A stretch of 37,040 bases of DNA, taken from positions 1 through 37,040 of the forward strand of contig NTKA01000019.1 in the NCBI GenBank assembly GCA_002456975.1, given 5' to 3'. This DNA is from Halieaceae bacterium MED-G27. GTDB lineage: Bacteria; Pseudomonadota; Gammaproteobacteria; Pseudomonadales; Halieaceae. The notes below the pieces were generated by a model. That model worked only from the letters and a program-made list of their open reading frames with translations, was not told the DNA's origin and made no database searches. Below, piece by piece: positions 26,718 to 35,879 of the stretch (positions are counted from its first letter, which is position 1; every line of letters begins with the position of its first letter). The position numbers were made by a program, and so were the translations under genes.

Positions 26718-27131
26718 ATGTTTCTATCTTACGCCAAAAAAGTCAGTCTCAGTGCCACAATGGTAGTGTGTCTCATCAGTAGTCAGGCTACTGCGCAGCA
26801 GGTGTTAGCTGTCAACGTTGGTCTGGCTGATGTTGGTGGTGCCAAGGAGAGGGTAAAGTGCGAACTTATTGGCAGCGGCCCGCTGAGGTACCCACCCAAA
26901 GCAAAGCGATACAAATATGTGGGACAGGTTATTGTCAAATTCGGGGTCGGCGCGGATGGAGGCGTTATAGATCCCTTCATTGTTGCAGCTGAGCCTCCGG
27001 GTGTCTTCGAGCGAGCTGCGCTGACTCACGTTAAGAGCTACAAATATAACCCCCCCCTGCACAATGGACAGCCAGTGGAGGTAGATGAGGTTGCGGTCAA
27101 ATTAGTTTTTGATCCGAAACGAAGGAGGTAG
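26718..27131 (+). CDS. Short periplasmic TonB C-terminal-domain protein
   Basis: A 137-residue protein with a cleavable-looking signal peptide (about 1-26, VVCLISSQATAQQ) and, from about residue 60, a TonB C-terminal domain: RYPPKAKRYKYVGQVIVKFG, GADGGVIDPFIVAAEPPGVF, ERAALTHVKSYKYNPPLHNG, PVEVDEVAVKL. The usual uncleaved membrane anchor and Pro-rich periplasmic spanner are missing, so it cannot by itself couple to ExbB/ExbD in the normal way. It would be a free periplasmic domain that could bind the TonB box of the receptor upstream. AGGGGA lies 6 nt before ATG. It is 6 nt from the cyclase gene, whose ribosome site lies in its last codons, so the two are translationally close. Confidence 0.8.
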   Translation: MFLSYAKKVSLSATMVVCLISSQATAQQVLAVNVGLADVGGAKERVKCELIGSGPLRYPPKAKRYKYVGQVIVKFGVGADGGVIDPFIVAAEPPGVFERAALTHVKSYKYNPPLHNGQPVEVDEVAVKLVFDPKRRR

Positions 27132-27137
27132 TTAATT

Positions 27138-29231
27138 ATGTCTATCAAACTTCGAATCATTATTCTGTCACTCGTGGGTAATTTTGCAATCGCGGCGATT
27201 TTCCTCTTTCTTGCACAGTACCAATCTTCTCAAAAAGACCAGGCCGCTATCGAGTCCAGCGCAAATGTTTACGGGCAAGCATGGAGAACAGTGCTGAATG
27301 ACTCGTTTAATAACTCTGTCGGTTTTTATCATCCGCAGTCTGGTGATCCCGAGAAGATAACGATTTGGACTTATAATCCTGCTGGTCAGGAGGCCACTTT
27401 GAGTGGTTTATTCGCAGAGAACCGCGATGTTCAAGATTTGCGAGAATTTATCGATACTTATTTCGATGAGGCATTTGCTTGGGGTGAGCTGAGTTTTGTA
27501 ATGGCCTTTGACCGTGAGGGCCTCCCGCTCCATTGCGCCACGGCGTATGAGGATCTGGGAGTTGACCCTTGTGCGGAAGAGGCAACTGCTGATTTCGTGT
27601 CAAAAAGTACAGGGCGATTGTTAAAAGGACCCAATGATGAATTCAATTTGGGGGCAAAAAGAGCAATTTCGGAAATATCAGATTCTACTGGAGCCGCAAC
27701 AGCTGCGTTCTACCAGACTTTGCTTGTCGATGTAAAAGCGGATCAAAAGCTGCTCGGTCACGTTTTGCTGGGTAAAAATATCGCAGACGCACTCGAAATT
27801 TTCGAGTATGAATTTTTAGTTAAGGCTTTGGTAGGAACAGTAGACCAAACCATTGAACTCAATGATTACTATCCCGCTGAAGATTACGCAGAGCTGGGTG
27901 AGACCGAATCTTTGGTCAAAGAAGTCGCATCATTCGTAAGAACCAATGAACCGGAGTTGATTCAAACGGGTTTCTGGGGCCAGTTGAATAAGGATTTGGG
28001 TGTGTCATATGTGTCTATTCCGTTGAGCGACTACAACAAAATAGAGGATGCACGGTTTACGATTATCTCAAATCAAAAAGATTCTATCGCCGCTATTGTT
28101 GAGGCAGACAATTACGCGTTTGCGGTATTGAGTATTGTTTATATTTTAATCGTTAGCGCAATCATTATTTTAACTACGTATTCTTTCGGTGGGATTTCAA
28201 AGGCGATAGAGGTTCTGAGAGCGCTGACTGAGGGCGACTTGACTGTTGAAATGCCTAAGCGATTTTTTCAGTCTTCGAAAGATGAAGTTGGGCAACTGAC
28301 ACAGTCTCTCGAGACATACCGGGGTCATCTGACGGAGATGGAAGCAATAAGGTTCCAACAAACAGAAAAAAGAAAACATCGAGACTCTGTAATTCTCGAC
28401 AAAATGTCATCTCTGTCTCGGCAGTTGCAGGGCGATGCGAAACGTCTTTTAGAAGACGATATTTCTCGTATGAAGACGCTTGCTGAAACTGAGGATTTTG
28501 AAAAAGCTGAAGAGGCATCTGCGGAAATGATGGGTATCGCTATTTCTAGAATGTCAGACGAGGTAGTGGCGCTGATTGAGGCGAGGACTGGAGAAATTAA
28601 AACAGCTTTGGATCGGAATGAGGAGCTATTACTCAATATTCTTCCCAAGGATATCGCCGCGCGGAAACTAGCTAAAGAGAAGGTAATAGCGGACTCTCAT
28701 GAGTCGTGTAGCGTGCTTTTTGGGGACATAGTTGGATTTACCGAGCTTTCAAAAGACTTAGGACCCGAGCGTTTAGTAGAATTTTTGGACGGTGTTTTTA
28801 CCCGATTTGATGATTTCAGTGATGAGTTGGGATTGGAGAAAATAAAAACGATCGGCGACAACTACATGGTTGCTTGCGGAGTTCCAAATCACGATCCGGA
28901 TCATCCATTTAAGATAGCGGAAATGGGCCAAAAGATGGTGAGACACATTCTCGACCTCGAACCAATCAAAGGGCATGTGCCGGCTATGCGGATCGGTATT
29001 CACTCAGGCCCATTAGTTGCTGGTGTAATTGGAAAGCGGAAGTTCATTTATGATCTTTGGGGTGACGCTGTGAACACAGCGGCTCGGATGGAGTCACATG
29101 GCGTACCCAATATGATCCATTTAACTAAAGACACTGCTGATATGATAAAAAATCGGTACGACTTAACTTCGCGCGGGCCCATCGAAGTGAAAGGTAAAGG
29201 AGTAATGGAAACCTTTTTAATGGGAGTATAG
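27138..29231 (+). CDS. Transmembrane HAMP-class III adenylate cyclase
   Basis: The 697-residue protein has a membrane segment (about 6-27), a periplasmic sensor of about 300 residues of unrecognised type, a second membrane segment (about 328-352), a HAMP domain (about 353-405), a long helical linker and a cyclase domain (about 520-695). Catalytic residues are intact: Asp530 (LFGDIVGFTEL), Asp574 with Lys570 (EKIKTIGDNYM), Asp639 (IYDLWGDAVN), Asn646 and Arg650 (NTAARME). The Lys/Asp purine pair matches class IIIa adenylate cyclases, so the product is probably cAMP. AAGGAGGT precedes ATG by 8 nt. Its position directly after a TonB receptor and a free TonB domain suggests that receptor activity is sensed in the periplasm and converted to cAMP (inference). 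Confidence 0.9.
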   Translation: MSIKLRIIILSLVGNFAIAAIFLFLAQYQSSQKDQAAIESSANVYGQAWRTVLNDSFNNSVGFYHPQSGDPEKITIWTYNPAGQEATLSGLFAENRDVQDLREFIDTYFDEAFAWGELSFVMAFDREGLPLHCATAYEDLGVDPCAEEATADFVSKSTGRLLKGPNDEFNLGAKRAISEISDSTGAATAAFYQTLLVDVKADQKLLGHVLLGKNIADALEIFEYEFLVKALVGTVDQTIELNDYYPAEDYAELGETESLVKEVASFVRTNEPELIQTGFWGQLNKDLGVSYVSIPLSDYNKIEDARFTIISNQKDSIAAIVEADNYAFAVLSIVYILIVSAIIILTTYSFGGISKAIEVLRALTEGDLTVEMPKRFFQSSKDEVGQLTQSLETYRGHLTEMEAIRFQQTEKRKHRDSVILDKMSSLSRQLQGDAKRLLEDDISRMKTLAETEDFEKAEEASAEMMGIAISRMSDEVVALIEARTGEIKTALDRNEELLLNILPKDIAARKLAKEKVIADSHESCSVLFGDIVGFTELSKDLGPERLVEFLDGVFTRFDDFSDELGLEKIKTIGDNYMVACGVPNHDPDHPFKIAEMGQKMVRHILDLEPIKGHVPAMRIGIHSGPLVAGVIGKRKFIYDLWGDAVNTAARMESHGVPNMIHLTKDTADMIKNRYDLTSRGPIEVKGKGVMETFLMGV

Positions 29232-29419
29232 TTTGCTAGTTGTCTTTAATAAGCATTTGAGCTTCGTTCAGCACTTTCCCTAATGTACGGACTGGGCGTT
29301 CTTAGAGATGTCTGATGTTCGTTGAAGTGAGTATCAGCAGATAAGCTCTCCGGGCTGGTACATTTTTGTTTAATCGGTAAACATCCACTGTTTATTCCAG
29401 ATCAAAGCTGTGTCTGTAG
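29232..29419. other. Intergenic region after the cyclase operon
   Basis: No gene and no clear Rho-independent terminator for the operon were found here. Confidence 0.3.
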
Positions 29420-29614
29420 CCGATCAAAGATTGTGTCAGCTTCGGTAGATGTAAAGCATGCTCATGCACCAGCCATGCTTTTAGCCACGATCATGCGGCC
29501 GATCTATCAGAGGGTAAGGCTTACGTCGTTTGTAAACGGTGTGGTGATCGTCAGTACAGAGGAGACGTGACCTCTTTCAAATTGCCGTCTTATGTGTCTG
29601 GGCAGAACCAATAG
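29420..29614 (+). pseudogene. Remnant encoding a Cys/His-rich, zinc-ribbon-like peptide
   Basis: An open frame without any start codon reads CVSFGRCKACSCTSHAFSHD, then HAADLSEGKAYVVCKRCGDR, QYRGDV and a stop at 29612. The CKRCG knuckle and following basic residues look like one half of a small zinc ribbon of the kind found in short phage proteins (DUF1660-like, tentative). The upstream Cys cluster may be in the wrong frame, so a frameshift within the remnant is possible. Confidence 0.35.
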
Positions 29615-29993
29615 TGATAATAGACAGCGTTGACGACTCCCGGGGGGGGTAATAACGCACCAAGTGTGTGGATCAGTAGGTCCATTAATGCCCCCGACTT
29701 AGTTCCCACGAACGGTATAGTATCGGTATCGATTCGTGTTAAATTATCATCTTAATTATTGATTTTACTGAGGATTCTTTCTGATGCTTGTCCCGCCTTC
29801 TCCATGAATACGTATACGGTAGTGGGTATAGTCATCGCATGGGGTATATGTAGCAAAGACGCTCTCTTCGCTGCTAGGTGAGTCTCAGTGAATACTGAAA
29901 TACTAGAGCCCTCTGAAGTGGTGTGGTAACTATGAGAGGAAGTGCCACACACCACAGACCAAACGTCATTTCATTTAAGCAATTACTCGCAAA
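29615..29993. other. Intergenic region without a supported gene
   Basis: Short frames exist on both strands (minus 29955-29752, plus 29758-29880), but neither has a ribosome site or a recognisable motif. A CCCGGGGGGG run lies near 29639-29648. Confidence 0.35.
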
Positions 29994-30026
29994 TAAAAAC
30001 GCGCCATCCTCAATATTGAAGGCGCG
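29994..30026 (-). terminator. Rho-independent terminator of the large secreted-protein gene
   Basis: On the minus strand CGCGCC ... GGCGCG forms the stem base with an AT-rich apex (TTCAATATTGA), followed by TTTTTATTT. It begins 10 nt after the stop codon at 30036. Confidence 0.8.
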
Positions 30027-30035
30027 ATTCAGTCG

Positions 30036-33000
30036 CTATTGTGGTGCAAATGCCGAACTATGCTCTTGACCGACACCTTCAAAGCCAGGTTCGCTGGGCC
30101 AAACATCTAATTTATACCGTCCGTCCTCAGTGAAATAAATTGATTGGTAGTCCGGATCGTAGTCATCGGGCAAACCATCACCATCATGGTCATATATAAA
30201 TACAGGGAACCATAGGTCATGAGTAGGCTCACCGTATCTCGTAAACGCGGACCAATCGCCGCTCGCAGCAAGCCCGCCGGCATGGAACATACTGCTGTCG
30301 CCGTTATAAAAATAGGCATCATGACCATTCACCTGAAGCTGACCTGAGGTCGAGCGAGACACGTCGACATTAACCCCATCGTGGAATGTGATGGAGTTAT
30401 TCGCGGCAAAATCAACGGGTAACCAGGTCGACCCTATGCCAACAGGTTCTCCATCGCCTGCAAAGGTGTATAGCGTCTGGTAGCGAGAATTTGGCGTGCC
30501 GTCGTTTCGCGCCTGTAAAAGGGACACATTGAACGAGGGGTTAAAAGCCTCTGTGAATTCATCCGCAGAACCAAAAAACAAGCGATAGTCGTCGGGAGTC
30601 TCGATTTGTCGCATCCACGCATCAGCGTCCGCAAATAACTCCCTGTGAGTCTTACCATAAGTTTGATGCAGAGCGACCCGATAGTCACCGGACGACGCGA
30701 TTCGCCGATAGTACTCAGAATATAACTTTTCGAGACCAAACTGATGAATCAAATAATTAGCGAAGTCGCCCTCAAAACTCTGATCGCCGTCCGCAAACTT
30801 TTGCGCGTAATCAATTGATAGGTCGGGCCAACCCTCGCGAATTCTATTCTCAATTTGCTGACGAGTTGATTGAACATCTTGCCCACCATCGTAGGCTGAC
30901 TCATCTAGCACATTATCTATATAGTAGAGTTCCAGCATTGTAGAAGTGCCATGCATTATCGGATTATTTACCCAATCCGGTCGGGGCGTTGCAAATCGCT
31001 TGGGCCCACTGCTACTGGATGCTAGGAAGTGGTGAGCCTCCCAATTATGCGTGAACTCATGCAACCAATTCATGAGCTCGCCCTCCCTGAACGAATTTGA
31101 AAAGCAACAGTCCCCATTTCGATTATACGCGGGCTGACTGAGGTCAATCGTGGACCCCTCGGTCATGAGGTCCTCTGGAGAATCGTCGTTTTGTCCCCAG
31201 CCCGGGTCATTGACCTTGAGCGGAGCCATAAAAGTATGTCGTTCACCAGTTTCATCACAAATATGTATTGGGACTATGCCGTCGTTAGTTAAGCTTGACT
31301 CGTTCATCCCATAATATCCGCCGCCTTGCCCAGCAAAAGCAAAGTTCCGCTGAAATTCATCTTTCCAGCATGCCTTGGTATCAAGATGTCCACGCTGAAA
31401 TGCCAATTCGGTAAGAACTTGACTTGCTTGGGGGTAATCATAATGGTGAGCAAAATTGGAGGCTCGAGGGCTACCCATCAGATCGACGAATCCACCCAGA
31501 GCGTAGTCAAGATAGTCCAAGAAATCAGAGCGAAGATACGGTGAAGCAAACACGTAGCTGGACTCTCCATCATGAGCGAGTAACTGCTCGTTGATTTCTG
31601 ATACCTTGAATAATTTCAGACGATCATCGTTGCGCGGCGGTTTGGACCAACCAGCATCCTGAAGACCCTTAATTCGTGTGCTTCTCGGCTTCGGGATCTC
31701 TAATACCGCAAGCTCAGTCTTATCATCAGGCCTCACCGACTCAGGTTCAGTCCATAAAAATCGTTGATAGTGGTTTGGCATATCACCCGTATCTAGATAG
31801 CCGGAGGCTGGGAACACGTACCAACTATCGAAATCCGAGCCTATCGCACCTGAACCCGAGCGTTCATGTGATTGTTCCACCGAGAGACTGGCTGTGCTTG
31901 TCCCAGGACTTTCTTCCTGGCACGCACCCTCAACAGGCGGACCCAATGGCTCACCAAATGCCACAACCTCTAAACAGGTATCGCCGGACGTCAGGGCGAT
32001 AGAGCCGCGTGTCGGAAATGGAGCAAACTCTTCTGAACCATGCGAAGTTTCGGGCGCCCACAAACCCAGCGAAAAGAGATGGTAACCATTCCAACTTCGG
32101 CTGAGTGATAGATCCTCATTATCACAATTAAGATGCCACAGACCCTCGTCAACGACCGGGAGGCCATCCTGATCAAATAACGTTATCCGCGTTTGGGAAT
32201 TGCACTGAAAGTAGATCGACACCGATAACTCGACTATGAGCTCATTCCTGCCATCAGCCCACTCAGGTGCGGTGAGCTTAAGTGCGTTAATCCAAGGCTC
32301 GGTTCCAATCGGAATGTTTACCAACGCGTCGACAGGATCCGTATCAAGCGCATCGGTGATGCCATCGCCGTCATCATCTTGATCAAAAAGATTGTTAACG
32401 CCGTCACCATCAAAGTCCGCGACGTTGTATGTTTCTTGATCAAAAATCAGCGGATCTCGCGGCGCTGGGTCATCCGCATCGACGATACCATCATTGTCAT
32501 CGTCGCTGTCGGCATTATCTCCAATACCGTCGCTATCCGTGTCTACCGTCTCCAGTGGGTCCAAAGGATCGAAATCTAATGAATCTGCAACACCATCGCC
32601 ATCATCATCATTATCAGATCCGTTACCAATCCAGTCATTGTCAGTATCTAGTGATTCATTAGGATCAAGGGGAAGTGCGTCGTTTAGATCGTCGACACCA
32701 TCACCGTCTGTATCAAATATTTGATTAGTTATGACTTGCCCGGGTTTTGTAAAATTTTCATCTTCAGGCCAAACATCTAACTTATACCGTCCGTCCTCAG
32801 TGAAATAAATTGATTGGTAGTCCGGATCGTAGTCATCGGGCAAACCATCACCATCATGGTCATATATAAATACAGGGAACCATAGGTCATGAGTACGCTC
32901 ACCTCGCCGAGTAAAACCTGACCAGTCATCATCTGCCGCCAAGCCACCCGCGTGGAACACGCTTGTATCTCCAGTGAAGAAATACGCATCGTGACCATTA

Positions 33001-35354
33001 ATTTGCAGCTGTCCGGTCGCCGAGCGAGTTACTTCCGCCACCACATTCTCAGAAAACTGCACCGACTCCGCAGTGTCAAAAGCAACTGGCACCCATGTCG
33101 CGCCAACACCAACCAACTCGCCTTCACCAACGTAGGTGTAGACTGTTTGATACCGATTGTTTGGTGTGGAAGAGTTTCTAACCTGTAAAAGTGAAACATT
33201 AAAAGATTGGTTTAGATTAGCTTTAAACTCTTCAGCCGATCCGAACAACAAGCGAAGGTCTTCGTGGGTGCGAACCGTGGAAGCCCAGCGGGCTGCGTCC
33301 TGTAGCAATGCGTCTAGAGGCTTTCCGTAGGTTTGGTGTAAGGCAACACGATAATCCCCTGAGCTCGCGGTTCTCCTGTAGTACTCAGAGTATAGTTTTT
33401 CCAAGCCGTATCGTTTTATGAGATAGGCAGCCCAAACCTGCTCGACTCCCTGGTTGCCATTCCTGAATTCAGCAAGATAATCAACATCTGTAAATCCTTC
33501 ATGCAGTATTTCTCGCTCATCATTCTTTTTAAGTGACCATAATTTTTCCGTGCCATCGTAATCATGGTCGTGAATTAAGTACTCGCGCACATATAACTCA
33601 AAAGGAACGGAGGGCCCATGGACAACTGCCGGATTACTACCCCAACCCCTGACCGGGTGCGAGAAACGCTTGGGACCAAACTCAGAACCAACGATGGTAT
33701 GAAACGCCTCCCAATTGTGGGACCACTCATGCATATGACCGCCCATTAGTTCATCACGAAATTTCCCTGGTCGAGTCCCTCCGTACTTGGGTTCAGATTG
33801 CGCGCCAAGATCTATCGCTGAACCAACGGTCAAAATATCATCAGGCCAATCATAGCCATTACCATAGCTAGCATCGAAATTGAGTCTCGGATGAGTAAAG
33901 ACACGTTGTGCCTCTCCAGAGGAGTCTCGATAACATGAAATCAGCTTGTCATTGAGATAACTCTCCTCAGCCATACCGGCATAGCCGCCACCGCTCCCAA
34001 CGCTAAAAAATTCAGGGCCACCATTTTCCTCCCAGCAGGATTTGGCGTCATAATTTCCACGCTGAAAAGCAAGCTCATTCAGAATCTCGCTTGAGTAACT
34101 AAAGTGGTGCATATAATTTTCAGCCCGCACGCTACCCATAAATCCGGTGTAGGTACCCAGCATAAAGTCAAGAAAGTCGAGAAAGTCTGGTCTTATCTTG
34201 TCTGACGCGAAGACATAATCAGATTCACCATTATCCTCAAGATGCTCATCCAAAATTTCCGAGACCTGAAAAACCTCAAGCCGTTTCCCATTTTTGGGAG
34301 GATAAGTCCATCCAGAATCTTGAAGAGCTTTTACAACTGAGTTCCGAGGACGAGGTATCTCTAGGACCCCAAACTCTGTAGTGCTTGATACCGGCAACGA
34401 TTCGGGTGCTGACCAAGCCAGTTTCTGGTAATTGTTAACATAGGGAGTCCAGCCAGAGCTTATTGATCCGTTTCGATCATCGGTATACCAGCCTAAAAAG
34501 TCAGTGCCCTCAATCCCGATTCCGGACCTAGCTAAAGACGCAGTCCCAGTCATATCTAATCCTTCGGGAACATCAGCGTGAGTCGCAGATGAACAGTCAG
34601 TGTCGACGGGAACAAGGCCGGATCCAAAGCTAACTACATCTATACACTCTCCGTTAACCTCTAAATAGACCCCTTGCACGTCGTCTAGATTGAAGTCGTG
34701 AGGAAAAAATTGAGCGCTTACAAAATCATAGTTGTTCACTAACCAAACGTTATCGCAACCAATTTCGCCACGGTAAAAGCCAACGGCATCGCCCAGAACA
34801 AGGCCGGATTCACCAGTAAAAAGGTGCTTAATAGTGCTTCCGTTGGAATCATATGGGCGCACTGAAATTAAGCTACAGTCAGTTGTACTTACTTTGGCAA
34901 CTTCGACCTCAATCCTATCTAATTGCTGGGAGTCATCATGAGTCATCACCTTAATCTCATTTAGCCAAGGCTTGACGTTACGCGCAGAATTAACGGTCGC
35001 AAGAATTGGATCGGCATCCAGCAGATCGGAGACGCCATCACCATCGTCATCGACATCAAAAAGATTGATGATGCCATCTCCGTCAATATCGGCGACATTG
35101 TAAGTTTCGTCGTCGTATATCGAAGGATCGAGTGGGGCTGGGTCTTGTGCATTGGAAACACCGTCACCATCAAGATCATTTTCGTTAACTTCAGTCTCCT
35201 CTTCGCCCGCACCGACGATTATTAACATAACTGCCTGAAGCGTAGAATCGGACAGCTTTCGTTCAGTTGTAGTCGCATGGCTTGATTGCACCAGTGCCAC
35301 AGCGACACCAGCCAGCATAGCCAGCCCAACTCTCCAATCACGTAATGCCCTCAT
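30036..35354 (-). CDS. Secreted 1772-residue protein with two HExxH modules and calcium-binding repeats
   Basis: After a signal peptide (about 1-27, ending SSHA) comes a thrombospondin-type-3-like calcium-binding stretch (about 58-125, repeated DxDGDG-x-x-D). Module 1 (about 131-905), a second calcium-binding linker (about 905-1015) and module 2 (about 1020-1760) follow. Each module has an LTD-like start (PWLNEIK, PWINALK), a zincin motif (HEWSH at 542-546, HEFTH at 1432-1436) in H-E-x-x-H-NWEA context, and a conserved downstream E-L-Y that may supply the third zinc ligand. Both also carry LEKLYSEYYRR.ASSGDYRV, and each ends in DHDGDGLPDDYDPDYQS. It is probably a calcium-stabilised extracellular metalloprotease; family not named. 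GGAGGAGGT precedes ATG. Transcription seems monocistronic, with its own terminator. Confidence 0.8.
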   Translation of the reverse strand: MRALRDWRVGLAMLAGVAVALVQSSHATTTERKLSDSTLQAVMLIIVGAGEEETEVNENDLDGDGVSNAQDPAPLDPSIYDDETYNVADIDGDGIINLFDVDDDGDGVSDLLDADPILATVNSARNVKPWLNEIKVMTHDDSQQLDRIEVEVAKVSTTDCSLISVRPYDSNGSTIKHLFTGESGLVLGDAVGFYRGEIGCDNVWLVNNYDFVSAQFFPHDFNLDDVQGVYLEVNGECIDVVSFGSGLVPVDTDCSSATHADVPEGLDMTGTASLARSGIGIEGTDFLGWYTDDRNGSISSGWTPYVNNYQKLAWSAPESLPVSSTTEFGVLEIPRPRNSVVKALQDSGWTYPPKNGKRLEVFQVSEILDEHLEDNGESDYVFASDKIRPDFLDFLDFMLGTYTGFMGSVRAENYMHHFSYSSEILNELAFQRGNYDAKSCWEENGGPEFFSVGSGGGYAGMAEESYLNDKLISCYRDSSGEAQRVFTHPRLNFDASYGNGYDWPDDILTVGSAIDLGAQSEPKYGGTRPGKFRDELMGGHMHEWSHNWEAFHTIVGSEFGPKRFSHPVRGWGSNPAVVHGPSVPFELYVREYLIHDHDYDGTEKLWSLKKNDEREILHEGFTDVDYLAEFRNGNQGVEQVWAAYLIKRYGLEKLYSEYYRRTASSGDYRVALHQTYGKPLDALLQDAARWASTVRTHEDLRLLFGSAEEFKANLNQSFNVSLLQVRNSSTPNNRYQTVYTYVGEGELVGVGATWVPVAFDTAESVQFSENVVAEVTRSATGQLQINGHDAYFFTGDTSVFHAGGLAADDDWSGFTRRGERTHDLWFPVFIYDHDGDGLPDDYDPDYQSIYFTEDGRYKLDVWPEDENFTKPGQVITNQIFDTDGDGVDDLNDALPLDPNESLDTDNDWIGNGSDNDDDGDGVADSLDFDPLDPLETVDTDSDGIGDNADSDDDNDGIVDADDPAPRDPLIFDQETYNVADFDGDGVNNLFDQDDDGDGITDALDTDPVDALVNIPIGTEPWINALKLTAPEWADGRNELIVELSVSIYFQCNSQTRITLFDQDGLPVVDEGLWHLNCDNEDLSLSRSWNGYHLFSLGLWAPETSHGSEEFAPFPTRGSIALTSGDTCLEVVAFGEPLGPPVEGACQEESPGTSTASLSVEQSHERSGSGAIGSDFDSWYVFPASGYLDTGDMPNHYQRFLWTEPESVRPDDKTELAVLEIPKPRSTRIKGLQDAGWSKPPRNDDRLKLFKVSEINEQLLAHDGESSYVFASPYLRSDFLDYLDYALGGFVDLMGSPRASNFAHHYDYPQASQVLTELAFQRGHLDTKACWKDEFQRNFAFAGQGGGYYGMNESSLTNDGIVPIHICDETGERHTFMAPLKVNDPGWGQNDDSPEDLMTEGSTIDLSQPAYNRNGDCCFSNSFREGELMNWLHEFTHNWEAHHFLASSSSGPKRFATPRPDWVNNPIMHGTSTMLELYYIDNVLDESAYDGGQDVQSTRQQIENRIREGWPDLSIDYAQKFADGDQSFEGDFANYLIHQFGLEKLYSEYYRRIASSGDYRVALHQTYGKTHRELFADADAWMRQIETPDDYRLFFGSADEFTEAFNPSFNVSLLQARNDGTPNSRYQTLYTFAGDGEPVGIGSTWLPVDFAANNSITFHDGVNVDVSRSTSGQLQVNGHDAYFYNGDSSMFHAGGLAASGDWSAFTRYGEPTHDLWFPVFIYDHDGDGLPDDYDPDYQSIYFTEDGRYKLDVWPSEPGFEGVGQEHSSAFAPQ
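30097..30233 (-). repeat. Intragenic direct repeat, copy 1 (module 2 end)
   Basis: About 137 bp matching 32767-32903 with only two substitutions seen (T/C at 30111, G/C at 30226). It encodes the calcium-binding end of module 2. Confidence 0.9.
32767..32903 (-). repeat. Intragenic direct repeat, copy 2 (module 1 end)
   Basis: This is the partner of 30097-30233, offset by 2670 bp. Flanking module sequence is far more diverged at DNA level, so this tract has been homogenised by recent gene conversion or is under strong nucleotide constraint. Confidence 0.9.
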
Positions 35355-35879
35355 ACCTCCTCCGTTGCCAGTCGCCGTTATCCCCGGTCATTGATAACAC
35401 AAGTTCCAACTGCTATTAAACCATCGTGGTTTCGACAAATAATGTCAGGGAATCATTAATCATAGAGATTGAATCAATTGTGATAATTGGGCGCTGCCCT
35501 TTTTTGTTAAGATAAGCGGCGTGGGCAGAACAAATTGTATTAGCGTTTACTCTAACCGTAGGTTTCAAATTACTTTTATCCATAATCAACCGAACTCAAA
35601 TGACAGTAGTAACTCCCCTATTTGCCAAGACCTACATTTTTCAAATTAGCTTCTGATGTGTCCGGTGGGTAACTAGGCACAATTTAAGTGCTTTTTGTGT
35701 TCCTTATGCACCTGTTTAAGGCGCTCGTTAACCACAATTTCAAGTCTCGACCGCAATAAGCCAACCAACTCCCGTTGGCACTGTTTTTGCTCCAATAGCG
35801 GCAATCACTGATGTACTTCCTTTGAACCTTTCTAAACCGCCACGGCGACATCCACTTACGATCGAGGAATGTGAGCAAA
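35355..35879. other. Intergenic region between divergent genes
   Basis: About 525 bp. The promoter of the large secreted-protein gene should lie on the left. CAATT-GTGAT-AATTG at 35475-35489 is a small inverted repeat that could be an operator. A minus-strand frame at 35938-35684 lacks support. No other feature seen. Confidence 0.35.

Noticed and set aside
29752-29955. 67-residue minus-strand frame
   Set aside because: No ribosome site, no recognisable motif, and a comparably plausible frame lies opposite; not supported as a gene.
32379-32724. Three overlapping plus-strand frames rich in Ser, His and Ile
   Set aside because: They are antisense readings of the Asp-rich calcium-binding repeats of the large secreted protein.
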